DNA from: a virus
DNA length: 21,945 bases
Reading direction: 5' to 3' (one strand)
Virus record (IMG/VR): IMGVR_UViG_3300046000_005764
Coordinates: 1 to 21,945 of that record
Positions 15,192 to 21,945 of this stretch are shown here, one piece after another. The position numbers and the translations under genes are program-made. Position 1 is the stretch's first letter; each line of letters starts with the position of its first letter. The notes beneath the pieces were generated by a model. The model ran no database searches and was not told where the DNA came from. It worked only from the letters and a program-made list of their open reading frames with translations.

Positions 15192-18100
15192 TTAATTACT
15201 CTTTTCAAATCCAGTGATGTTGATTGATACTGGGGTTGATGCGGAAATTTGTAAACTAATACCCGCACCCAAGACTTCACCCTTACGACTTAAAATACTA
15301 CCACTCGTAGTTAATACCGTTCCAAATTCCAAATATTCACTTTGTGGTGGTCCACTTGATGCCGTTACTGGGGTGATTGCTCCCGATGGAATAATACGAT
15401 ATACTTTTCCGTTATCGGATGCGATATAGGAGTGGAGTGATGTAACTACAGAACTGCTAACAAAATTCACCACATTCCATTTTTCTAAATTACCAAATGC
15501 TATACGATTATAATCGGGGAGTACGGTAAAGTTTTGTAAATTTGCCGTATAACTTGCACTCATATTTTGATCAAAGAATCTATATGTTAAGTCACTTAAT
15601 TTAACATAAGTAGAAATTTCTGTTGGGAGTCCTGTGTTTGCAACGGTCCAATTATATCCTGTATCAGTGGATACGGAGACACGACCCGATCCTGATTCTG
15701 CGAAAATAATAACACCCGTGCTACCCGATACTTCATAGAATCCACGAGCAATGCCAAGCAATTTGGTATTTCCAACAATATATTCTGCTGATGCGGTTGG
15801 AAAATAACTTGTTAAGGCAAGATTCGATGCACTAAAATGTGCTGATCCTGTTCGCGATACTGCTGGACTGGCGGCGGCCTGTCCTCCAAGACGGGACCAA
15901 AAGTTGGTAGTAGATGGTATAACTGCTCCACGAATCCCCAATACATTAGAGGATCCACGAGAATATAGGAAATTCACAGGATTAGCAGTTCCTCCACTGA
16001 CAATTAGATTTGCGGTGACATCACTGCCGCTTGCCACTGCTCGCCACGGAGCATCAAAAAATTGCACAATAATAGAACTAGTAAATGTTCCATTTACATT
16101 CGCCGGATATCCAAAAAAATCACTCAGAGTAGCATAATCTATATCAGGAAAATTATGTTGTCGTAATAATCTAACTTGTGCAGATCCTGTTAAATTGGTG
16201 GATACCAACAATGGCAACAATCCCGACGCGGATTCTGCTGCGTACGCGAGGCCCGCGCCCACGAACGGCACACCCAGAGCAAATGGTAGGATATTATATG
16301 GTGTGTTTGCCGACGCTGATATTCTACTGATTATATTAAATGTTTGTATTGATGATGCTTGATCATCTCGTGCATATGCTCGATTAAGTGTTCGACCCAC
16401 TACAAAATCATTATTATGTAATGTAACAAATACATCATCCAACGGACGATCACCGTTACCACCGATCGACGCGGACCAATATACAGAAAATTTAGCGTTA
16501 CTACCATCCATCCACGGACTACTAGCGTTAAATGGTAAATAATCAAATATGGTATCTTTTGGTGCACCACTCGCGGTGGATACAGAATGTAAGAAATATT
16601 TTCCACTACTTTGCGACGGGGTTGTTAATAACATGGGGTATGGGTTATGACCGGCGACGAGCATGCTGCGCGCGGGTATTAGTACACTGGAAGTTACTAC
16701 CCCCAATCCCCCACTCGTAAATGTGGACAAAAATGCGGACGATGAATAGGTAGCTTTGGGTATAACTACCATACTAACATGTCTACTTGCGGATGTTGGA
16801 TTGGTGTAATTAAAATACGGCATTTGTACATATCGAATAATATGTGTATGCTCGTCGATACTTTGTGGTCCACCCATTGTACTCTTTATAAATGGTGTTC
16901 GTGCGACCGGTCCGCCGGCGACCACGTTGGTGCCACCGAGTGGACCTTTGTTCATAAAAAATAATGCAGATCCTTCTGGATTAATAGCATTCGTATAATT
17001 ACCATTTGCATATGCAGTAAACGGTGTTACATCCAAATCCCCACTATATGTGGTCGGGGTCGCGTTACCAGTTCCAATACTGGCGGTCACATATGTATAC
17101 GGGGTATTACTTAAAATGTCAAACATTTTATTTTGTCTACCGATAGCCACTACCGAACCTGACGGATTTACATTACCACCCGGGAATCCATTCACTTTAA
17201 TTAATCCGTGTATTTTTCTTACTCGTGGCATACTCGTTGCTACAATCATCCCTTCGTGAATTACACCTGTAACGTTACCTGGACTAGTTGTTAACGTGGT
17301 TGGCGGGGCGGTGCCGGCACTGGAACTATACGCAAACGGTCGTGCAGATATTTTAGCTATGTTTGAGGTAGTTGCAACAGGTAAAGTAATTTGTGTAGCA
17401 AATGGTGGATTCGTTGCGGTAACTAGATTACTTGTGCTAGGGCTACGAATAATAATTGATTGCGATACCGGTGAACTGGCCGATACAGGAGTTTTTGTTA
17501 ATGTGATATTTCCAGCATTTGTTTGAATTGCCGGCACCACCGCGATTAATGGTCCCGTAGTTACTACTTCTGTTGCGAGTGTACTGGGGTTCACGAAATA
17601 AATTTGAGAACCTGCTACCAAGGTAAATGTATTATTATATTCGACCGCATCAGTTATTCGTGCGTTTGCACCACTGGGTTGTACGGTAATCCATTGCGAT
17701 CCTGTTAAATATGAGAACACATTAGCACTTGCCGTATTTGCGGGCGCGTACAGATTAATATCTCGGGTAGGTAGATATGTTAATAAAAAGTTACCATTGG
17801 TACTATTAACAATGTTCCCTGCACCTGATATACTTGCAGATCCCCATGTGGTTAAATTAGATGACGATAACACACCATGTGTTGATCCAATGTACCAACT
17901 GTTTAATACCGGCGGTACCCAATCAATTGTATAAAATACACCTGACGCAGAGGGTTGACTGAATGCGGGGGTGGTTAATGATGCTGTAGCGTTTGATGAC
18001 GTAAATACAGTACTTAACGATGCGGATACAGCAACAAATGCATAGATACTGGATGTGGGATTATAATCCACATCTAAGAAATCACCACTTGCCAATGTAA

Positions 18101-18788
18101 ACGATTGCCAATCAGAATCACGAACCGCATAACTACCGCTGTTGGTTAAAATAAAATGGATACCATCAATATATTTAATACGGCGATATGAACCAGAAAT
18201 ATTAGCAGGTAATGGTTGTGATGTAGGTTCTTGGAATTGCCAATACCAATAATCTCGTGCCAACGATTGACTTAATCGTGGATATACCGTGTTAAATACC
18301 ATACCACGAACACCGATTGCGACATGTTCTTTTCGAGATGTGGAGATTGGGGCAACGGGCATAAATGGAAAAATGGTACCACTTACAGGAACAATAACTT
18401 CACGGAAACTACTACTTTCCAGTCGCTCCCCGTGGCTAGTATAATTATAATCATATTGAGCTAATGTATACGATTGTGTTACTATTGCCAGAGATGACCC
18501 AGATAAATTGGTCATTACCATTGTTTCAATATTTGCATTAATATCAAATACTTCTTGTAGTGTAAATCCAACCGTTGACGAGGTAGTACCACCAATAAGA
18601 CTACCACTCACGCCTGCATATGATCCTGATGTTGCAATTACACTAATTCGTGCGGTTGATGGTACCGCGGTAGTGGTGTTAACCACATTAATATTAGCAA
18701 CCGCAGTTTTCCCCGCAGGAACTGTGTAGATTTGTGTCCATGTGTTGGATGCGGTGACCGCAACACTAGCTAATCTTCCATCTGGCAT
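15192..18788 (-). CDS. Large virion protein with sialidase-type Asp-box, probable host-recognition protein
   Basis: 1198 residues, the longest gene here. The N-terminus (A-S-V-A-V-T-A-S-N-T-W-T-Q-I-Y-T-V-P-A-G-K-T) resembles the T-V-P-A-G-K-x-A start known from virion proteins of marine T4-like phages. The body is Ser/Thr-rich and all-beta in look, with scattered repeats such as W-Y-I-G-S-T-H-G-V-L-S-S-S, typical of beta-propellers reporting time-stepped strands. One clear Asp-box S-x-D-x-G-x-x-W lies at 1040-1047 (S-T-D-T-G-Y-N-W), as in sialidase/BNR repeats. I see no full set of glycosidase catalytic residues, so binding rather than cleavage is the safer guess. AGAGG precedes the start. 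Placement among fibre genes supports an adsorption role; the fold remains unproven. Confidence 0.75.
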   Translation of the reverse strand: MPDGRLASVAVTASNTWTQIYTVPAGKTAVANINVVNTTTAVPSTARISVIATSGSYAGVSGSLIGGTTSSTVGFTLQEVFDINANIETMVMTNLSGSSLAIVTQSYTLAQYDYNYTSHGERLESSSFREVIVPVSGTIFPFMPVAPISTSRKEHVAIGVRGMVFNTVYPRLSQSLARDYWYWQFQEPTSQPLPANISGSYRRIKYIDGIHFILTNSGSYAVRDSDWQSFTLASGDFLDVDYNPTSSIYAFVAVSASLSTVFTSSNATASLTTPAFSQPSASGVFYTIDWVPPVLNSWYIGSTHGVLSSSNLTTWGSASISGAGNIVNSTNGNFLLTYLPTRDINLYAPANTASANVFSYLTGSQWITVQPSGANARITDAVEYNNTFTLVAGSQIYFVNPSTLATEVVTTGPLIAVVPAIQTNAGNITLTKTPVSASSPVSQSIIIRSPSTSNLVTATNPPFATQITLPVATTSNIAKISARPFAYSSSAGTAPPTTLTTSPGNVTGVIHEGMIVATSMPRVRKIHGLIKVNGFPGGNVNPSGSVVAIGRQNKMFDILSNTPYTYVTASIGTGNATPTTYSGDLDVTPFTAYANGNYTNAINPEGSALFFMNKGPLGGTNVVAGGPVARTPFIKSTMGGPQSIDEHTHIIRYVQMPYFNYTNPTSASRHVSMVVIPKATYSSSAFLSTFTSGGLGVVTSSVLIPARSMLVAGHNPYPMLLTTPSQSSGKYFLHSVSTASGAPKDTIFDYLPFNASSPWMDGSNAKFSVYWSASIGGNGDRPLDDVFVTLHNNDFVVGRTLNRAYARDDQASSIQTFNIISRISASANTPYNILPFALGVPFVGAGLAYAAESASGLLPLLVSTNLTGSAQVRLLRQHNFPDIDYATLSDFFGYPANVNGTFTSSIIVQFFDAPWRAVASGSDVTANLIVSGGTANPVNFLYSRGSSNVLGIRGAVIPSTTNFWSRLGGQAAASPAVSRTGSAHFSASNLALTSYFPTASAEYIVGNTKLLGIARGFYEVSGSTGVIIFAESGSGRVSVSTDTGYNWTVANTGLPTEISTYVKLSDLTYRFFDQNMSASYTANLQNFTVLPDYNRIAFGNLEKWNVVNFVSSSVVTSLHSYIASDNGKVYRIIPSGAITPVTASSGPPQSEYLEFGTVLTTSGSILSRKGEVLGAGISLQISASTPVSINITGFEKSN

Positions 18789-18833
18789 AATAATCCTCTA
18801 GTAGTTATTTCCTATATACATATCAATATAGAA

Positions 18834-19475
18834 TTATAAATTTCCGTAAAATAGTAATTCTGCGTTCGTTATGACCCCAGTTCCGGTAAACGACCCTGTA
18901 AACGAACCCGTGAATGGATCTGTTAAACTATTAAATTGTGTTGATGACGAAATTGTTCCCGCTGCTGCTCCTCCGGCAGATGCTACATACGAAGCAGTCA
19001 GTGCAAATGATGCCGAGGTACCAGTTAACGCATTAAATTGTGCAGAACTACTAACAACATCAGATAATTTATTCGTAATAGTATTATAATCAATCTGACT
19101 TGATGCGGTTATCCATCCTGGAAATTGTCCAGAACTGGATACCGTGCCCACTGGTAAGAATGGTGCAACTTGGGTAGATGATGACACCACACCCGCAAGT
19201 TGTCCTTGAATTGTAGAATTAATTGCGTACGAACTCGTTGCTGTATTTAATGCAGTAAGTGATACTTGTTGTGTCGCATCTACAGTGGCTAAGGATGAGC
19301 TAAATGTTGAATACCCCGTAGTTGCAGTAATATCAACTTGACCAGAACTCGATACCGTACCCACGGGTAACGAAGTCGCAAGTTGTGCGGACGCAGAAAT
19401 TACCCCACCACCTAATGCGGTAGCTGGAATACTTCCACTACGAATTAATTGTCCAGGTAATCGGGTTTGTGTCAT
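18834..19475 (-). CDS. Short tail-fibre protein with V-S-S-S-x-Q repeats (213 residues)
   Basis: N-terminus MTQTRLPGQLIRSGSIPATA and then L-G-G-G-V-I-S-A-S-A-Q align with the start of the 168-residue protein ending at 20650, so the two are paralogues. S-S-S-x-Q units recur (as in GTVSSSGQV, GVVSSSTQV, DVVSSSAQF), followed by A-S-F-A-L-T-A-S-Y and F-T-G-S-F-T-G-S-F-T-G patterns typical of phage fibres. The C-terminus is short and unique (I-T-N-A-E-L-L-F-Y-G-N-L). The start shares its 5' leader with the paralogue (20 of 21 bases). It lies between the PA14-type gene and the 1198-residue gene. Confidence 0.82.
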   Translation of the reverse strand: MTQTRLPGQLIRSGSIPATALGGGVISASAQLATSLPVGTVSSSGQVDITATTGYSTFSSSLATVDATQQVSLTALNTATSSYAINSTIQGQLAGVVSSSTQVAPFLPVGTVSSSGQFPGWITASSQIDYNTITNKLSDVVSSSAQFNALTGTSASFALTASYVASAGGAAAGTISSSTQFNSLTDPFTGSFTGSFTGTGVITNAELLFYGNL

Positions 19476-19493
19476 CAGTTTATCTCGTTACAA
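19473..19493 (-). repeat. Duplicated 5' leader plus start codon (copy 1)
   Basis: Coding-strand TTGTAACGAGATAAACTGATG. It matches 20648-20668 with one difference. It includes the start codon of the 213-residue fibre gene and its GAG-type ribosome binding region. Confidence 0.8.
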
Positions 19494-19549
19494 TTTCTGT
19501 AGGTGGTGATATTATACTAAATTCTATTGGCATTATATTATTTATTTAA

Positions 19550-20140
19550 TTAAAATCCGTTTGTTGTAGGATTGTAAAAAACTAAACCTGTTACATTTGT
19601 TGTTTTTGGTATAGTTGGAGTTTGGTAGTTGAAACTAAACACATCACCACCACCTATTTCACCAAATTGCATTCTAATTGGATAATAAGTTCCTGCTGTT
19701 AATGAAACTGTGGCACTTCGTTCCGTATTACCATGTGCTCCACCATTATTTATATTAGCATTAGCAGTAGTAAATCCCGATAATGCATTTGCTCCAATCC
19801 ATAAATACGAACCATCATCACTTGATATATAAAGTGTATATGTTTCTGTTGTTGTTGGTTTAAAATATCCTAACCACTGTACACTAAAATTAGAACCATC
19901 ATCCGAACTTGGTTCACTAATAGTAGTAGTTTGTACAGAAGTTGCCGGATTTGCTCCATAAGTAGTTGGTGTTGCCGTTGCAAAAAATGATGGGGTTTCA
20001 TTATGATATCCTGCATAAGTTGTTTTATATAACCCCGCATTATAATTGGTTGGTTGCCATACAATATTATTATTCAAATATGCTATTGTTGCAGTATTTC
20101 CATTAAATCGTATATTAGTTGCATCTCCAAATACTGGCAT
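19550..20140 (-). CDS. PA14/GLEYA-type carbohydrate-binding-like protein (196 residues)
   Basis: Residues about 85-180 carry the PA14-type pattern: F-S-V-Q-W-L-G-Y-F-K-P, then T-Y-T-L-Y-I-S-S-D-D-G-S-Y-L-W-I-G, a G-A-H-G loop, and L-T-A-G-T-Y-Y-P-I-R-M-Q-F-G-E...F-S-F-N-Y. The adjacent Asp pair (S-D-D-G) is where calcium-dependent PA14 lectins hold their sugar. The N-terminus (F-G-D-A-T-N-I-R-F-N-G) probably anchors it. The start ATG lies three bases after the TAA of the 168-residue fibre gene, with AGGA overlapping that stop, so the two are coupled. A receptor-binding tip protein is the best guess. Confidence 0.82.
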   Translation of the reverse strand: MPVFGDATNIRFNGNTATIAYLNNNIVWQPTNYNAGLYKTTYAGYHNETPSFFATATPTTYGANPATSVQTTTISEPSSDDGSNFSVQWLGYFKPTTTETYTLYISSDDGSYLWIGANALSGFTTANANINNGGAHGNTERSATVSLTAGTYYPIRMQFGEIGGGDVFSFNYQTPTIPKTTNVTGLVFYNPTTNGF

Positions 20141-20143
20141 AAC

Positions 20144-20650
20144 TTATCCTATTATTATATAAAGAGTTCCACTCACAGGGGTCAATGCTGCGTATGAAGC
20201 TGATGTTATTGTTCGCATTGAGAAAAGGTTTGGTGAAGTTACAATTAAACTACCAACCGAATTGGATTGCGATACTACATTTAAGTATGCACCTCTTGCA
20301 TTTCCACCTTGTTCAAAAATTCGTATTCTATCTTGATACGAGTCAATTGTTATACCACTACCTGTAAGTGAGTTGTTTGTTTGTGATTTTGCCAATAAAA
20401 GTTCACCACCTTCATCACCACTACCTGTTCCAATTTGTAATGTTCCATTTGACAAACTAATAAACCCAAAAGATGTTATTTGTGCGGATGCAGATACCGT
20501 ACCAGCAGGTAGTTGCGTAGAAGAAGATACCGTACCAGCAGGTAACTGTGCTGTAATCTGTACCGATGCGGATACTACCCCACCGCCTAATGCGGTGGTA
20601 GGAATACTACCTGTTTTAATTAATACCCCAGTTAATTTCGTCGTTGCCAT
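20144..20650 (-). CDS. Short tail-fibre protein with S-S-S-x-Q repeats (168 residues)
   Basis: Begins MATTKLTGVLIKTGSIPTTA, then L-G-G-G-V-V-S-A-S-V-Q and two A-G-T-V-S-[SA]-S-x-Q units, matching the 213-residue paralogue over the first 55 residues. The C-terminal part (about 65-168) differs: L-Q-I-G-T-G-S-G-D-E-G-G-E-L-L-L-A-K resembles the G-x-x-x-G-G-E-L-x-F patterns seen in fibre tips of marine T4-like phages, then beta strands to the end. The first 20 bases of the gene recur in the 17-codon remnant at 14872-14925. It is followed after three bases by the PA14-type gene. Confidence 0.8.
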   Translation of the reverse strand: MATTKLTGVLIKTGSIPTTALGGGVVSASVQITAQLPAGTVSSSTQLPAGTVSASAQITSFGFISLSNGTLQIGTGSGDEGGELLLAKSQTNNSLTGSGITIDSYQDRIRIFEQGGNARGAYLNVVSQSNSVGSLIVTSPNLFSMRTITSASYAALTPVSGTLYIIIG

Positions 20651-20668
20651 CAGTTCATCTCGTTACAA
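20648..20668 (-). repeat. Duplicated 5' leader plus start codon (copy 2)
   Basis: Coding-strand copy of the leader at 19473-19493, differing at one base (GATGAACTG instead of GATAAACTG). Confidence 0.8.
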
Positions 20669-20692
20669 GGTATATACTATAAATAGGTTATG

Positions 20693-21139
20693 TTATACCT
20701 TTTCTGGGAATTGTACTACCCAGATATTCTCAAATGTTTGTGGAATATCTCGTAATGCTTGACGATAGGTTGCCCATGCCGTTTTTTCTTCATCAGTTAA
20801 TGTTGACCACCGGTCAGCCATTGTGATATAATCCGTTTCTTTTAACAGATGATTTCGTTCAGTACGAAGTGGTTCCCATTCTGCGGTTATCGTTGCATGC
20901 ATTTCTTCTTCGGTTTTGTCTCGTTTCGTATAAGTTGCCGTGACAACACCCTCACCAATTTCTAAGATAGGGTCACTTAATACTTCTATGCGTTCCTTGA
21001 AGGTGTCAGGCATATTTTGGATTACCGGATACCATCCAATGTTCACCAATTCTTCTGGTGATGTTAATTGTAACGGTGCCGGTAATAAGGTTGGACCATC
21101 TATGATGGTGTTATCTTGTACAATGTAATATAATGACAT
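20693..21139 (-). CDS. Tail-fibre/tail assembly chaperone-like protein (148 residues)
   Basis: The C-terminal half has R-T-E-R-N-H-L-L-K-E-T-D-Y...W-x-x-Y-R-Q-A-L-R-D-I-P, the signature of the phage tail assembly chaperone family found next to fibre genes (R-x-x-R-N-x-L-L-x-x-x-D...Y-R-Q-x-L-R-D-I-P). The N-terminus (M-S-L-Y-Y-I-V-Q-D-N) and the following beta-rich stretch are of the kind that often precede this domain. Members help fold or attach fibre tips and are sometimes virion parts. AAAGGA lies upstream of the start. It sits between the Cys-rich fibre-like gene and the paralogous short fibres, so it probably serves one of them. Confidence 0.85.
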   Translation of the reverse strand: MSLYYIVQDNTIIDGPTLLPAPLQLTSPEELVNIGWYPVIQNMPDTFKERIEVLSDPILEIGEGVVTATYTKRDKTEEEMHATITAEWEPLRTERNHLLKETDYITMADRWSTLTDEEKTAWATYRQALRDIPQTFENIWVVQFPEKV

Positions 21140-21155
21140 ATAATAGTATCCTTTA

Positions 21156-21945
21156 TTAATAATAACAACCAGAGAAATCTATGGGAGCGTTGTAAGTACA
21201 GCTAACTGAAGTATAAACATCTTGATAGTATGTACCCCCACTAAAACCATAATCCGTACAAGGACCAGATGTTTGACTATATGTATATTGAAAACTACAA
21301 CTAGTAAACACATCGACCTGCGTGCCCCCGTTACATGTAGCAGTTCCCACAGTAACCCCACACGAACCATTCGCTGTTATTGGGGTAAATTGTCCATTAA
21401 AACACGACCCAGATAGTAGTGCAGTGCTACCAGGACAATAGTTAGCGGTGATTGATGCGGTCGTTGGTGATCCACCTCCGTTTTTAAAATATCGAAGATC
21501 ATGTTTGATGTTAATCGAATACGAAGGTGGTGCAATATATGCACGACTTGAACTTGGTCCTATATAAGTCACAAATTGACTACCTGTTGCATTCGGATAA
21601 CTACTGGATACTTGTATTTCCGCGTCACTCAAACTACTACTAAACTCTATATACGCATATCTAGGTAATTCGTTATTACTAGACCCAGTAAATATTTTAA
21701 ATGATAAGTTGGTTGGTGCTCCTGACGCAGTAGGGAAACTAGATCCGGATATCTTTTTGCCCAGTACCAATAATGTAGATTCATTAGTTGAATTTACATT
21801 ATATACCGTCCCCTTTGCAAAACCTTGAAAATTGTAGTTTGATGCAATACGGAACTTTGAACCGCTAACTTTAATATCATTCATACCCCAAGTCATATTA
21901 TTAACTTCGGACGACACAGATGGTGCAACTAATTGTGCATTTTTT
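21156..21945 (-). CDS. Fibre-like protein with Cys-rich C-terminus, N-terminus missing
   Basis: The reading frame stays open to the right edge. The first in-frame start-type codon is GTG at 21917, but residues encoded upstream of it (N-A-Q-L-V-A-P-S) continue naturally, so the true start is probably outside the window. Residues numbered from the GTG: a beta-rich first half (1-155), then a tail of about 95 residues with eight Cys (161, 172, 186, 195, 207, 220, 240, 251), many in N-G-S-C, S-G-S-C or T-S-C-type contexts, ending S-G-C-Y-Y. The even spacing suggests disulphides or a metal-stabilised tip. It ends 16 bases before the chaperone-like gene. No family recognised. Confidence 0.75.
   Translation of the reverse strand, partial: KNAQLVAPSVSSEVNNMTWGMNDIKVSGSKFRIASNYNFQGFAKGTVYNVNSTNESTLLVLGKKISGSSFPTASGAPTNLSFKIFTGSSNNELPRYAYIEFSSSLSDAEIQVSSSYPNATGSQFVTYIGPSSSRAYIAPPSYSINIKHDLRYFKNGGGSPTTASITANYCPGSTALLSGSCFNGQFTPITANGSCGVTVGTATCNGGTQVDVFTSCSFQYTYSQTSGPCTDYGFSGGTYYQDVYTSVSCTYNAPIDFSGCYY

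Overview
The window reads as part of the late, virion-structure region of a large tailed phage with T4-type (myovirus) features. Every gene I can support lies on the minus strand, so transcription runs from the right edge to the left edge. The DNA is AT-rich, genes are packed with gaps of a few to about 75 bases (one is about 170), and most starts carry a GAGG/AGGA-type ribosome binding site. The T4 affinity rests on a baseplate-hub protein of the gp26/gp51 type at the left edge and on a large set of tail-fibre-like proteins. The host cannot be told from the sequence.

Layout in transcription order (right to left). (1) 21945-14755: a fibre-like protein with a Cys-rich tail that runs off the right edge, a tail-assembly-chaperone-like protein, two paralogous short fibre proteins with V-S-S-S-x-Q repeats, a PA14-type lectin-like protein between them, a 1198-residue virion protein with one Asp-box, and a small coiled-coil protein. 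A 17-codon fibre remnant and a factor-independent terminator close this block. (2) 14755-9922: an 852-residue fibre protein with LYYTDARV-type repeats, a protein made of two tandem copies of one domain, a thioredoxin-like protein with a zinc ribbon, and a pure collagen-like protein. (3) 9902-6470: a collagen/H-x-D chimera, another collagen-like protein with a Cys-rich end, and a protein that is two thirds H-x-[D/N] repeats. (4) 6411-3232: a radical SAM/SPASM enzyme, a 122-residue protein and a DUF483-like/methyltransferase fusion, closely spaced. (5) 3230-1: a 71-residue protein, an ExoX-C/HARP/SNF2-type helicase, a GIY-YIG homing endonuclease and the partial baseplate protein.

The most interesting part is blocks 3 and 4. 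Two adjacent tail-type proteins carry 64 H-x-[D/N] motifs in total, and in every one the residue two after His is Asp or Asn. Directly downstream is a radical SAM enzyme with a complete seven-Cys SPASM signature. Its C-terminus, and two places in the next protein, carry the motif HADH[VT]D-x-[ST]-G-x-Y, which is two H-x-D units back to back. A methyltransferase fused to a Cys-rich domain follows. I propose, as inference, a phage-encoded RiPP-like system that modifies H-x-D repeats on tail fibres. In concept it resembles the annotated His-Xaa-Ser radical SAM systems, but I could not show homology to them. A metal-binding fibre shaft with an unrelated radical SAM neighbour is the main alternative.
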